In this document: positions 8,622 through 17,549 of the stretch, one piece after another
How the letters are laid out: every line of letters begins with the position of its first letter
Position numbering within the stretch: the stretch's first letter is position 1
NCBI GenBank assembly: GCA_039970095.1
Contig: JBDVMP010000091.1
Location: 75,351-139,350 of the forward strand
DNA: 64,000 bases
Source: JAMZMI01 sp039970095
GTDB taxonomy: Bacteria > Bacteroidota > Bacteroidia > Cytophagales > Cyclobacteriaceae
Direction: 5' to 3'
The notes under the pieces: generated by a model
Told to the model about the DNA's origin: nothing
What the model saw: only the letters and a program-made list of their open reading frames with translations
Databases searched by the model: none
Position numbers and translations under genes: made by a program

Positions 8622-9560
8622 TTATGAAAGATTCTCCTTCTTTCCCCAATTCTCTACTTCTTCCTCGTTGTACAGGCCGGGGTAAAATACGATTTGTTGT
8701 TTTTTTGGAGGAAGATACTTTTGCCAGTTTGTTCCTCCGGTTGCCTTGATGTCATCAGGGTCTCTATGCAAGTATCTCACCGCACTTTTGTAATGCATCA
8801 GTGGCCAGGTCACGTTTGCTTTATAGTCTAGCTGACGCAATTCCCTCTCAATTTCTTTATCACCCATAAACTCCTTCAGGTAGATTTTTCGCAGGTTGCG
8901 TTCCCTTACAGCGTTGGCACGATCCCTGAAAATTTTACCGTACTTCTCCTCAAACTGAACCAGTGTCAGCGTTTTTTTGCCTGTAGCCAGTTCTGTGGCT
9001 CCTTTCTTCCAGTATAGCAAATTATAAATCTCCTCAATAGTTGAAGATTCAGAAACACTTTCTCTCTTGTCGGGAGCGGTGAGGAGGTGAAGGTCTGTAG
9101 CTCCGATTTCGATCATGCGATACTGTGCAGATTGAAAACCGGAAGATGGAAGCAGCGACATCCTGAACTGCAGAAACTGTTCAGGGTTCATTCCTTCGAT
9201 CATAATATCAAAGGAGTTGATCAGGTGATCAAGGTAACGGTTCATTCTGTGAACGCCGTTTTTGAACTTATCCCGGGTGTACTCTCCAAAGATTAGCTGA
9301 TCTTGCTCATGCAGTATCAGATTGAAATAAAGCTCCGTGATCTGATGATAAAGAATGAAGATCTTCTCATCAGGGAAACTGGTTTTTGGTGTTTGAAGAC
9401 TCAAAAGTGTGTCCAGGTGGATGTAATCCCAATAGGTGAGATAGTCAGCATGAAGAAGTCCGTCAAGGTATGACGATAAATCTTGACCGGTTTTTTCGTA
9501 CTTGGCTGCCAACTTTTCCAGTTGATCTAATATCTCAGGACTAAATTTTCTATTTCCCAT
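8622..9560 (-). CDS. kynA: Tryptophan 2,3-dioxygenase
   Basis: 312 residues, longer than the roughly 280-300 of the Xanthomonas enzyme but of the same fold. Family landmarks are in order: YWDYIHLDTLLSLQ, His72 in HQITELYFNLILHE (matching the active-site histidine near the substrate), MSLLPSSGFQSAQYRMIE, and His256 in TWPLMHYKSAV at the haem-ligand position. The substrate-binding loop KATGGTNWQKYLPP follows. It opens the indole ring of L-tryptophan with O2 to give N-formylkynurenine. It is divergent from a glutaryl-CoA-dehydrogenase-like gene 54 bases away, which would suit amino acid catabolism, although no other kyn genes are in the window. Confidence 0.92.
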   Translation of the reverse strand: MGNRKFSPEILDQLEKLAAKYEKTGQDLSSYLDGLLHADYLTYWDYIHLDTLLSLQTPKTSFPDEKIFILYHQITELYFNLILHEQDQLIFGEYTRDKFKNGVHRMNRYLDHLINSFDIMIEGMNPEQFLQFRMSLLPSSGFQSAQYRMIEIGATDLHLLTAPDKRESVSESSTIEEIYNLLYWKKGATELATGKKTLTLVQFEEKYGKIFRDRANAVRERNLRKIYLKEFMGDKEIERELRQLDYKANVTWPLMHYKSAVRYLHRDPDDIKATGGTNWQKYLPPKKQQIVFYPGLYNEEEVENWGKKENLS

Positions 9561-9614
9561 TCTTCTTCTTTAGCTTCGACCGTAAAATTGATTCAATAAA
9601 CTCATAATACAAAA

Positions 9615-10841
9615 ATGATGTCTGGCACCCCAAATTTACATGACACAAAACAAGCAATGAGAAACTTTGTGGATGATTTCGAATCTCCTGATTTTTATCA
9701 GATCGATGATCTGCTCACCGAAGAGCATAAACTCATCCGATCATCCATTCGCGATTTTGTCAAAAAAGAAATAACACCATATATAGAAGGATGGTGTGAG
9801 GAAAATCACTTTCCTCATGAAATAGTAAAGAAATTTGGAGAAGTGGGAGCTTTCGGTCCCACAGTACCTGAGCAATATGGCGGTGGTGGATTAGACTACA
9901 CCAGCTACGGCCTGATCATGCAAGAGATAGAGCGTGGTGACTCTGGAATGCGATCCACGGCTTCCGTACAAGGATCGTTGGTGATGTATCCGATTTACGC
10001 TTATGGCTCTGAGGAGCAAAAGATGAAATACCTACCAAAACTGGCAAGCGGAGATATGCTAGGCTGTTTTGGCTTGACCGAGCCAAATCACGGTTCCAAC
10101 CCCGGCGGTATGGAAACGCATTTCACTGACGAAGGAGATCACTATTTGCTCAATGGAGCTAAGATGTGGATTTCCAATTCGCCTAAGGCCGACATAGCCG
10201 TGGTTTGGGCTAAAAATGAAAAAGGCAGAGTCAAAGGCTTGATCGTAGAGCGTGGTATGGAAGGGTTTACTACTCCCGAGACGCATGGCAAATGGTCATT
10301 GCGAGCTTCATGCACGGGAGAATTGGTTTTTAGTGATGTGAAAGTGCCAAAAGAAAATCTACTACCAGGCAAGGATGGTTTGGGTGCACCAATGGGATGT
10401 TTAGATAAAGCACGATACGGTATAGCCTGGGGAGTAATAGGTGCGGCAATGGACTGCTATGAGTCAGCCCGAAAGTATGCTGCCGAAAGGATTCAATTCG
10501 ACAAGCCCATTGCATCATTTCAGCTCGTGCAGAAGAAACTAGCAGAAATGCTTAGTGAAATCACCAAAGCACAACTCCTCAACTGGAAGCTAGGCAAGAT
10601 GATGGACGAAGGAAAAGCTACCACAGCGCAGATTTCTCTGGCTAAAAGGAATAATGTGGAAGTGGCCCTCAACATCGCAAGAGAAGCACGACAGATTCAT
10701 GGCGGTATGGGAATAACGGGTGAGTATCCCATGATGCGTCACATGATGAACCTGGAGTCTGTGGTGACCTATGAAGGAACCCACGATATTCATTTACTGA
10801 TCATGGGTAATGAAATCACGGGTATTCCGGCGTTTAAATAG
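9615..10841 (+). CDS. gcdH: Acyl-CoA dehydrogenase, glutaryl-CoA dehydrogenase-like
   Basis: 408 residues covering the complete acyl-CoA dehydrogenase fold. The N-terminal helical domain contains VPEQYGGGGLDYTSYGLI and YAYGSEEQKMKYLPKLASG. The flavin and substrate loops include CFGLTEPNHGSNPGGM. The catalytic base is Glu387 in VVTYEGTHDIH, the location used by glutaryl-CoA dehydrogenase. The YEGTHDIH and SYGLI motifs favour glutaryl-CoA (lysine/tryptophan breakdown to crotonyl-CoA and CO2) over short-chain acyl-CoA, but substrate assignment by motif is provisional. FAD-dependent and cytoplasmic, passing electrons to ETF. Two ATGs stand in tandem at 9615 and 9618. Confidence 0.85.
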   Translation: MMSGTPNLHDTKQAMRNFVDDFESPDFYQIDDLLTEEHKLIRSSIRDFVKKEITPYIEGWCEENHFPHEIVKKFGEVGAFGPTVPEQYGGGGLDYTSYGLIMQEIERGDSGMRSTASVQGSLVMYPIYAYGSEEQKMKYLPKLASGDMLGCFGLTEPNHGSNPGGMETHFTDEGDHYLLNGAKMWISNSPKADIAVVWAKNEKGRVKGLIVERGMEGFTTPETHGKWSLRASCTGELVFSDVKVPKENLLPGKDGLGAPMGCLDKARYGIAWGVIGAAMDCYESARKYAAERIQFDKPIASFQLVQKKLAEMLSEITKAQLLNWKLGKMMDEGKATTAQISLAKRNNVEVALNIAREARQIHGGMGITGEYPMMRHMMNLESVVTYEGTHDIHLLIMGNEITGIPAFK

Positions 10842-10842
10842 T

Positions 10843-10862
10843 TTCGCGGCGTTCGCCGCGGA
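10843..10862. terminator. GC-rich hairpin between convergent genes
   Basis: CGCGGC (10845-10850) and GCCGCG (10855-10860) form a perfect stem with a 4-base loop GTTC, extended by two weaker pairs. It starts one base after the acyl-CoA dehydrogenase stop and faces a convergent lipoprotein gene. There is no T-tract, so it is not a classical intrinsic terminator. It may block read-through or 3' decay, or be a REP-like element. Confidence 0.35.
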
Positions 10863-10876
10863 ATGGCTTGGAATAC

Positions 10877-11377
10877 TTACCTGTCTTTAATAATTGTAAT
10901 GAATCCACCTTCATCTGGTACATGAATCTTGCCATTCACACTAATTTGTTTGGTATAAATATACTTTCTTTCTGGATGAAGGTATGTTTCCCAAACTACC
11001 GTGTCTGTTTCTATTGCGTTTAGATGAATTAATAAAGTATCCGTTATGCCAGATTCAATTTTAAACCCTTCTATTAACCAGTAATTGAAATTAAGCACTG
11101 TGGGTGTAATAACTGTATCTTGATTTTGGGTAATCAAATACTCCCCTCCAGATAATTCAGGTAAAGCTTTAACCCTCGTGCTATTTTGTATCACCTCAAA
11201 ATGAATGGAATCTATATTGTAGCCTTTAGAATTAAAGGGACTTAATAAGTCTTTTCCGTAGGTGTCTTGATATTTAAAATTTGGATACTTGTCTCCGCAA
11301 CAATCGCAGCACTCATCATCGCAACTGTTCAGTGCCAAAAGAAGACCGATTATAAATATTAGATTTATTTTTCGCAT
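10877..11377 (-). CDS. Cysteine-rich lipoprotein of unknown function (copy 2)
   Basis: 166 residues. The N-terminus MRKINLIFIIGLLLALNSC is a lipoprotein signal with the lipobox ending in LNSC. The mature protein begins with a cluster DDECCDCCGDK holding five further cysteines within 10 residues of the lipidated one. The rest is a beta-rich domain with no recognised family. It is a paralogue of the gene 27 bases upstream: both have the cysteine cluster, a DTYGKDLL / DRIGHDRLD-like strand, then HFEVIQNSTR / QLEFTVDSST and a C-terminal IxVNGKIH / LKLNGEL strand. The pair probably forms one operon. The cysteines could bind metal or form disulphides. Confidence 0.7.
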   Translation of the reverse strand: MRKINLIFIIGLLLALNSCDDECCDCCGDKYPNFKYQDTYGKDLLSPFNSKGYNIDSIHFEVIQNSTRVKALPELSGGEYLITQNQDTVITPTVLNFNYWLIEGFKIESGITDTLLIHLNAIETDTVVWETYLHPERKYIYTKQISVNGKIHVPDEGGFITIIKDR

Positions 11378-11404
11378 AGCTTTTTTTGTTTTTGGAAAGA
11401 AGGT

Positions 11405-11884
11405 TTAGTGGAGGATTGTTACGCGATAATTATTCTCCTGCAATTCTCCATTTAGTTTAAGGCTGTCTAGTTCAAATTGACTTTGTCTATGAGTTGAGGC
11501 TATCACATTCCAGTGCAGAGTGTCTGACTTGTCAGAATTCCAATGGATAATCAACTGTTCAATACCTATTCTTCTAGCCGCTCGTTTTATGCCCAGAGTT
11601 TTCTCAGTGTAAATCGTATATACTGAATTACCACTAAAAGATTTGGACTCGGTTATTACAGGTGCATAATTGAATGTACTTGAATCAACTGTAAATTCCA
11701 GTTGAATAGAATCATGAACATAGTGTCCCAGGCGGTTAGTATCTAACCTGTCATGACCAATTCGGTCAATCACCCTTATTGAGGGGTAGGTATTTAGGTC
11801 GGGCGCAGTATCACAGCAGTCCTCAATGCAAGATATTTGTATAGTGAGAAAAGTAGTGAGAATAATTAGGCAGGCAAGTTTCAT
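11405..11884 (-). CDS. Cysteine-rich lipoprotein of unknown function (copy 1)
   Basis: The ATG at 11882-11884 gives MKLACLIILTTFLTIQISC, a lipoprotein signal whose lipobox cysteine is followed by IEDCCDTAP. Starting 24 bases upstream would add a poor N-terminus. The 159-residue product is predicted to be lipidated and periplasm- or surface-facing. It is related in layout to the downstream gene but has fewer cysteines after the lipobox (two instead of five). No family is recognised. It lies divergently from the amidohydrolase locus across about 144 bases. Confidence 0.65.
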   Translation of the reverse strand: MKLACLIILTTFLTIQISCIEDCCDTAPDLNTYPSIRVIDRIGHDRLDTNRLGHYVHDSIQLEFTVDSSTFNYAPVITESKSFSGNSVYTIYTEKTLGIKRAARRIGIEQLIIHWNSDKSDTLHWNVIASTHRQSQFELDSLKLNGELQENNYRVTILH

Positions 11885-12028
11885 ATTTACAAGATAGAAG
11901 TTAATCACTTATTATGACTACCCCTTTTATGGTTTGGTTGTAACCATTTTATTACCGCTGATATAAAGCCTTACGCAATCCCTTAACTATCTTTAGTAAA
12001 TAGCGACAGTTAATTGAATATCAGCGGT

Positions 12029-15000
12029 ATGAAAAACCTATTTCTTTGGATCAGCTTACTGATCTTCCACTTTTCCTATGCTCAGGAGACTTTCCACACC
12101 AATGGTGTAGTGGACGAACGTCCGGGTATCTATGCATTTACCAATGCCACCATTTATGTAGATCATCAACAGGTGCTGTCTGATGCCACACTGATTATGG
12201 AAAAAGGGAAAGTACTGGCTTCAGGCCAAAATATCTCCATTCCGGGTGAGGCGATTGTGATTGATCTTGATGGAAAATTCATCTATCCGGCATTTATCGA
12301 TCCTTATACTAATTATGGTATTTCCAATTTTGTGGCAAGCAAGTCTGCTTCAAACAAGCCTCAATATGATAGTGAGCGCAAACAAGCCTTTGGCTGGAAT
12401 GACAATGTGAAGTCGGATTTTGATGCTGTGGATCATTTTGTGATAGACAAGGCAGCCGCAGTAGAATACAAGAAGCTGGGTTTTGGGGCTGTTTCATCAT
12501 TTAGAAAGGCGGGTATCGTGCGTGGAACTGCTCTGCTGACCAACTTGTCTGAAGCCAATCCAAACACCGCCATCATCAAAGGACGAGCGGCAGCTAATTT
12601 TTCATTTACCAAAGGCGATACAAAGCAACAGTATCCTAAATCCATCATGGGGTCAGTGGCGCTCATATGCCAGACATATTATGATGCAAACTGGTACGAA
12701 GAAAACCCCGAAGTGGAATATAATCTTACGCTGGAGGCCTTCAATGCAAACAGGTTTTTGCCTCAAGTATTCGAAGCGAGTGGAGATAAGCTGAGGGTAT
12801 TGCTTGCTGATAAAATAGGAGATGAGTTTGGCGCTCAATACATCATCAAAGGGAATGGAGACGAGTACCAAAGAATTGAAGAAATAAAAGGAACTCAAGC
12901 GCCGTTGATACTTCCGGTCAATTTTCCAATGGCTTATGATGTAGCCGATCCGCTTGATGCCCGTGAAGTTACGCTTGCCCAAATGAAACATTGGGAGTTG
13001 GCGCCATACAATGCCAAGATGCTATCTGATGCAGGCGTGACATTTGCACTTACTACCGATGGACTTAAATCGAAATCAGACTTTTGGTCTGTATTGAGAA
13101 AAATCGAAAAAACAGGTTTGTCCAAGACCGCAATACTGAAATCGCTGACAGCAGTTCCGGCCAGCTACTTTGGAGTTTCAGATGAAGTGGGAGCATTGAG
13201 GAAAGGTATGCAGGCTAACTTCTTTATCGCCTCGGGTGATATGTTTGATGAGGATAGCAAGATTCTCGAAACATGGGTTGGCGGAGAGAGAAATCCTTTT
13301 GATGAGCTTTCTAAACCTGATTATTCGGGTAAATACAGTCTTGTATTTGGAGACAATGAGCTGAAACTGGAGCTTATAGAAATTGAGACGGGCCACTCAG
13401 GTGTTTTGTATAAGGCGGATTCTACAATCATTCCTGTGACATTCAAAACCAGTGAAAATGCTACGTTGCTCACCTTCGATTATGACAGCATCGCCTACCG
13501 CTTGTCCGGCTGGATAGGACAGGAGAGGTTCGGCGGAATCGGCAGTAATTCTTTGGGAGAGGAGTTTAACTGGAAGGCTACAGAGCTCGAAGGTGAGGAC
13601 AGTTCAGCTGAAGAAACAGCATCGACTAACGCTGAATCAGAGGATGATCTTGAGGGGGAAACTATTTATCCATTTGTGGCTTATGGTTGGACAGAAAAAC
13701 CTAAGCAGGAGACTATACTTTTCAAGAATGCTACCATCTGGACGATGGAGGATAGTGAACCATTGGAAGAGGCTGACGTGCTCATAGGTGGAGGTAAAAT
13801 CCTCAAGGTTGGCAAAAATCTGGAAGCGCCAGATGCGCGGGTAATTGACGCCATGGGCAAGCACCTGACTCCTGGGATCATAGATGAGCATTCGCACATT
13901 GCTTTGAGTTCGGTTAATGAAGGGTCATCGGCGATTGTTGCCGAAGTGCGCATGTATGATGCGGTCAACTCTGAGGATATTAATATCTATAGGCAGCTAT
14001 CGGGAGGGGTTGTGGCCGCTCAGTTGCTGCACGGTTCAGCTAACCCTGTGGGGGGACAATCGGCGCTTGTGAAATTCAGATGGGGAAGTAGCCCTGAAGA
14101 AATGAAAATCGAAGGTGCCGATGGGTTTATCAAGTTTGCTCTGGGCGAAAACGTAAAACAGTCCAATTGGGGTGATCATAATAAAATCCGATTTCCTCAA
14201 ACACGGATGGGTGTGGAGCAAGTTTATATGGATGGGTTTACCCGAGCAAAGGAATATGGGGAGGCCAAGGCGAAATATGATGGGCTAAACAAAAAAGCAA
14301 AGGCCAAAACGGCGGCTCCAAGGACGGACTTGAGACTAGAGACCCTGCTCGAGATCATCAATCAAGAGCGGTTTATTACGTGCCATTCGTACGTGCAATC
14401 TGAAATCAATATGCTAATGGAGGTTGCCGAACGGTTTGACTTCACGATAAACACTTTCACTCACATTTTAGAAGGCTACAAAGTTGCAGATAAAATGAAG
14501 GAGCATGGAGCAGGCGGTTCTACCTTTTCAGATTGGTGGGCTTATAAGTTTGAAGTAAGAGATGCTATACCATACAATGCGGCGCTTATGCACGATGCGG
14601 GAATCACCGTGGCTATCAACTCAGACAATGCTGAGATGGCTCGAAGGCTTAATCAGGAGGCGGCCAAATCTGTAAAATATGGAGGCATGTCGGAAATGGA
14701 GGCATTGAAGATGGTGACGATAAACCCTGCGAAATTGCTCCATCTTGACGATAGGATGGGGAGTATAAAAGTGGGCAAAGATGCAGATGTGGTTTTATGG
14801 TCTGATCACCCATTGTCCATTTATGCGCAGGCAGAATATACGCTTGTCGACGGTATTGTTTATTACAGTGTAGAAAAAAATAAGGAGCGCATCGGGTACA
14901 TAAAAAAAGAGAGATCAAGGCTCATCAATAAGATGTTGGGAGCCAAGTCAAAGGGTGAGCCTACTCAAAAGGCAGCCCAGGAAGACGAAGAATTTTTCCA

Positions 15001-15052
15001 TTGCGATAGCGAAGAGGATGGTTTTACCGAAACTTTCAATGACCATGATTAA
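12029..15052 (+). CDS. Tandem amidohydrolase fusion, exported; N-terminal domain degenerate
   Basis: 1007 residues from the ATG at 12029, which starts a signal peptide (MKNLFLWISLLIFHFSYAQ). An in-frame TTG lies 15 bases upstream. Two amidohydrolase (imidazolonepropionase-like) domains are fused with an acidic linker near residues 520-545. The C-terminal domain (about 555-970) has the metal motif HSH at 621-623, further histidines in FITCHSY and NTFTHILEG, and the catalytic aspartate in INSDNAEM. In the N-terminal domain the HxH position reads DPYT (91-94), although the TTDG aspartate region survives. So one domain looks active and one structural. Substrate is unknown; relatives act on cyclic amides or dipeptides. 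The next gene overlaps its 3' end by 8 bases. Confidence 0.85.
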   Translation: MKNLFLWISLLIFHFSYAQETFHTNGVVDERPGIYAFTNATIYVDHQQVLSDATLIMEKGKVLASGQNISIPGEAIVIDLDGKFIYPAFIDPYTNYGISNFVASKSASNKPQYDSERKQAFGWNDNVKSDFDAVDHFVIDKAAAVEYKKLGFGAVSSFRKAGIVRGTALLTNLSEANPNTAIIKGRAAANFSFTKGDTKQQYPKSIMGSVALICQTYYDANWYEENPEVEYNLTLEAFNANRFLPQVFEASGDKLRVLLADKIGDEFGAQYIIKGNGDEYQRIEEIKGTQAPLILPVNFPMAYDVADPLDAREVTLAQMKHWELAPYNAKMLSDAGVTFALTTDGLKSKSDFWSVLRKIEKTGLSKTAILKSLTAVPASYFGVSDEVGALRKGMQANFFIASGDMFDEDSKILETWVGGERNPFDELSKPDYSGKYSLVFGDNELKLELIEIETGHSGVLYKADSTIIPVTFKTSENATLLTFDYDSIAYRLSGWIGQERFGGIGSNSLGEEFNWKATELEGEDSSAEETASTNAESEDDLEGETIYPFVAYGWTEKPKQETILFKNATIWTMEDSEPLEEADVLIGGGKILKVGKNLEAPDARVIDAMGKHLTPGIIDEHSHIALSSVNEGSSAIVAEVRMYDAVNSEDINIYRQLSGGVVAAQLLHGSANPVGGQSALVKFRWGSSPEEMKIEGADGFIKFALGENVKQSNWGDHNKIRFPQTRMGVEQVYMDGFTRAKEYGEAKAKYDGLNKKAKAKTAAPRTDLRLETLLEIINQERFITCHSYVQSEINMLMEVAERFDFTINTFTHILEGYKVADKMKEHGAGGSTFSDWWAYKFEVRDAIPYNAALMHDAGITVAINSDNAEMARRLNQEAAKSVKYGGMSEMEALKMVTINPAKLLHLDDRMGSIKVGKDADVVLWSDHPLSIYAQAEYTLVDGIVYYSVEKNKERIGYIKKERSRLINKMLGAKSKGEPTQKAAQEDEEFFHCDSEEDGFTETFNDHD

Positions 15053-16325
15053 GACAATTCACACAAGCATATTTATTCTTTTTATCGCTCAGTCCATTTT
15101 TGGGCAGGTGCCATCACCTGGAGCTCCACAGTCACAGCCCATTGCCATCATGAATGGCTATGCCCACATCGGCAATGGCGAGGTGATAGAAAATTCCTTG
15201 ATCACTTTCAGGGAAGGTGAAATTGAAAACGTCGTAGATGCCCGTAAAGTGAGAATGGATCTTAGCGGTTACAAAAGAATCGACGCTTCCGGTAAGCATG
15301 TTTACCCGGGTATGATCCTCATAGGAAATGAAATTGGGTTACGGGAAATTGACGCAATCCGCGCGACGAGAGATGAAAAGGAAGTTGGAGATATCAAGCC
15401 ACACGTACGATCATTGATTGCCTATAATACCGACTCTGAAATTATACCAACACTCCGGTTTATGGGTATTCAAATTGCTCAGAGTGTCCCTCAGGGAGGG
15501 CGGATTCCGGGCACTTCATCCATTATGCAGTTGGATGCCTGGAACTGGGAGGATGCCGTCTATAAAGAAGATGATGCTGTTCATTTGACCTGGCCATCAC
15601 AAACCAGGGGGCCAAAAAAAGGAGAGCAGGGACGCCAGAATAATGAGAATTTTGTTAAACAAAAAGACGAGGTAGTTCAGCTTATTGCTGATACTCGTTC
15701 TTACATGAATTCAGCTAAATCACCCATCAACCTGAAGCTCGAAGCTATGGTAGGTGTTGTCACCGGAGATCAGAATCTTTTTGTTCGAGTGAATAGGGCA
15801 GCAGATATAATTGACGCAATTCAAACCATGACTCAGCTCGAAATCCCTGGAGTTGTTTTGATCGGTATGAGGGACGTATTGGTTGTGAAAGATCTGGTAA
15901 AAGAAAGTGGTTACCCGGTGGTGTTGGATAATGTGCACCGTACACCATGGCGCATAGATGAGGTTGTGGATGAGCCGTATCGCATGCCGGCGCTGGTACA
16001 AGAAGCTGGGATTTCGAGTTGCTTGAGTTATCTCACCGCATATGAGTTTTCCAGCGCGCGAAACCTTCCTTTTTTGGCGGGAACTGCTGCAGCTTATGGG
16101 TTGAACAAAGAGGAGGCACTAGCCATGGTGACTTTGAACGCCGCTCAGATTTTGGGCATTGCAGATCAAACAGGGTCGCTTGAATCTGGCAAGGATGCAA
16201 ATATTGTTATTTCGGAAGGCGATATTTTGGACATGCGCACCAATATCATCCTGCACTCATTTATACAAGGAAGAGAGCTTAACCTGGAAGGTAGGCAGCA
16301 GAGGCTTTACGGGAAGTATGAGTGA
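15045..16325 (+). CDS. Amidohydrolase-family protein lacking the metal-binding histidines, exported
   Basis: The frame is open from 14955, but the signal peptide starts at ATG 15045 (MIKTIHTSIFILFIAQSIFGQ), or at 15039 two codons earlier. That gives 426 residues and an 8-base overlap with the upstream fusion gene, so the two are translationally coupled. The fold is amidohydrolase-like: composite beta-sandwich strands, a DASGKHVYPGMI segment, and the C-terminal LGIADQTGSLESGKDANIVI signature. At the position of the HxH motif the sequence is ILIGNE, with no histidine pair, and the later histidines are also not evident. It is probably a non-catalytic partner of the preceding protein. Confidence 0.8.
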   Translation: MIKTIHTSIFILFIAQSIFGQVPSPGAPQSQPIAIMNGYAHIGNGEVIENSLITFREGEIENVVDARKVRMDLSGYKRIDASGKHVYPGMILIGNEIGLREIDAIRATRDEKEVGDIKPHVRSLIAYNTDSEIIPTLRFMGIQIAQSVPQGGRIPGTSSIMQLDAWNWEDAVYKEDDAVHLTWPSQTRGPKKGEQGRQNNENFVKQKDEVVQLIADTRSYMNSAKSPINLKLEAMVGVVTGDQNLFVRVNRAADIIDAIQTMTQLEIPGVVLIGMRDVLVVKDLVKESGYPVVLDNVHRTPWRIDEVVDEPYRMPALVQEAGISSCLSYLTAYEFSSARNLPFLAGTAAAYGLNKEEALAMVTLNAAQILGIADQTGSLESGKDANIVISEGDILDMRTNIILHSFIQGRELNLEGRQQRLYGKYE

Positions 16326-16491
16326 TAGTTGGTGTTTTCCGGTCTTATGCTAAAACAGAAGATTATTCTGTCTTATTGGTTCGCTGCTTAAATGTTGATA
16401 TAAGATATTGTTAATCAGATTGTTTGATTGATTGAGCGGATGTGATTATTCAACCAATAAAGCCTGATTTCCAATAACAGACAGAGACGAA

Positions 16492-17406
16492 CTAGTCACA
16501 ACCCTTGCACCATTTTTTGGATTTTGTCATTTGATCACTCTTGTCAAACCCACATTCTGAGGCCGGACAATTAGTCGTTATGGCAATATTAAGCGTGTGC
16601 AAATATTCCTTTTGACAAGCCGTGTTTGCAGTGTATGTGTTGATTAGGATTCCGCGCTTATGCCATTTATTAACGAACCTTTTCGTCACCAGACAGATAT
16701 TGGGTTCGAGTATTTGCACGTCGTATTTTCTAATTACCATTTTGGCAAATAAAACTCCCGCCTTTCCTTTTAGCTTATTGTGAGTAGGATTGTTGTGCAC
16801 AGCAAAAGCGGTCCTGACTTTTTTGTTTTTTTCTCTGAGGCTTTTCAATACAAAAGGGTAGAAGCTCGATACAAAAAAATGATTGTAGATATTGTCACCA
16901 TTAGCGAATTCCTGGTCAGCCAAGATGCGGAGCAGTTCGTTCACTGCGGGCTCCAGACGCCCCTCTTCGTGTGGCTTAAAGTCTAGCTCCACCATCAGGT
17001 TCGGGTATCTATATGCCAGCGCAGAAAGTGTGTCGACCATATCCTGAAGAGAAGGAACAAATGTGTCTTGATACCCCTCAGTTACAAACGGTATTTGAGT
17101 TAATTCCTCAAGCGATAGCTCAGAGACTTTCACATTTCTTTTTCCCTCCAGGACTCGTTTTATTGTTTCGTCATGAAACAACACCAAATGATAATCTTTA
17201 GTCATTCGTACGTCCACTTCGACCGCCTGAGAATGATTTTCCAGACTAGTGAGGATTGTGCCAATGGTGTTTTCCAGACCATAAGCGTAACCTCCCCGAT
17301 GGGCAAATTCTTGTTGTTCGAAAAAGTCTGAACCGAAGTGGTTTGCTGATTGGGCAATTGACTGCAATGAAAAAAATAAGATTGGAAAGATGATCCCGAG
17401 GCGCAT
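16492..17406 (-). CDS. Glycerophosphodiester phosphodiesterase family protein, exported
   Basis: 304 residues with a signal peptide (MRLGIIFPILFFSLQSIAQ). The GDPD active site is intact: His36-Arg37 in EFAHRGGYAYGLENT, Glu45-Asn46, Glu63 and Asp65 in VEVDVRMTKD, and His78 in LVLFHDETIKRV. The family hydrolyses glycerophosphodiesters to glycerol-3-phosphate and an alcohol using a divalent metal in a TIM barrel. The C-terminal KWCKGCD is an unusual cysteine-containing end. It stands alone, with about 165 bases downstream and 145 upstream. A good -7 box lies about 50 bases upstream. Confidence 0.87.
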   Translation of the reverse strand: MRLGIIFPILFFSLQSIAQSANHFGSDFFEQQEFAHRGGYAYGLENTIGTILTSLENHSQAVEVDVRMTKDYHLVLFHDETIKRVLEGKRNVKVSELSLEELTQIPFVTEGYQDTFVPSLQDMVDTLSALAYRYPNLMVELDFKPHEEGRLEPAVNELLRILADQEFANGDNIYNHFFVSSFYPFVLKSLREKNKKVRTAFAVHNNPTHNKLKGKAGVLFAKMVIRKYDVQILEPNICLVTKRFVNKWHKRGILINTYTANTACQKEYLHTLNIAITTNCPASECGFDKSDQMTKSKKWCKGCD

Positions 17407-17456
17407 GAATGGATTTTTAGACGTTATGAATGAATAGTCTAAAGCGCTTGGTGCGA

Positions 17457-17464
17457 CAAAGCTA
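17457..17464 (-). promoter_or_regulatory. Candidate -7 box for the GDPD gene
   Basis: The minus strand reads TAGCTTTG, an exact TAnnTTTG match about 50 bases before the ATG. A TTG at the expected -33 distance is not evident. Confidence 0.4.
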
Positions 17465-17549
17465 AACCAATAATATTTTGAATGTTGCAGGAAGCACCAT
17501 TAATCCAAGTGTTTTAATCGTGCTTTTCTGTAGTGATTAGTCAAACTTT

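Noticed and set aside
16326..16491. Possible terminator (ACAGAA-N5-TTCTGT) or small RNA in this 166-base gap
   Set aside because: The stem is only 6 bp, AT-rich, with no T-tract; nothing else is recognisable in the gap.
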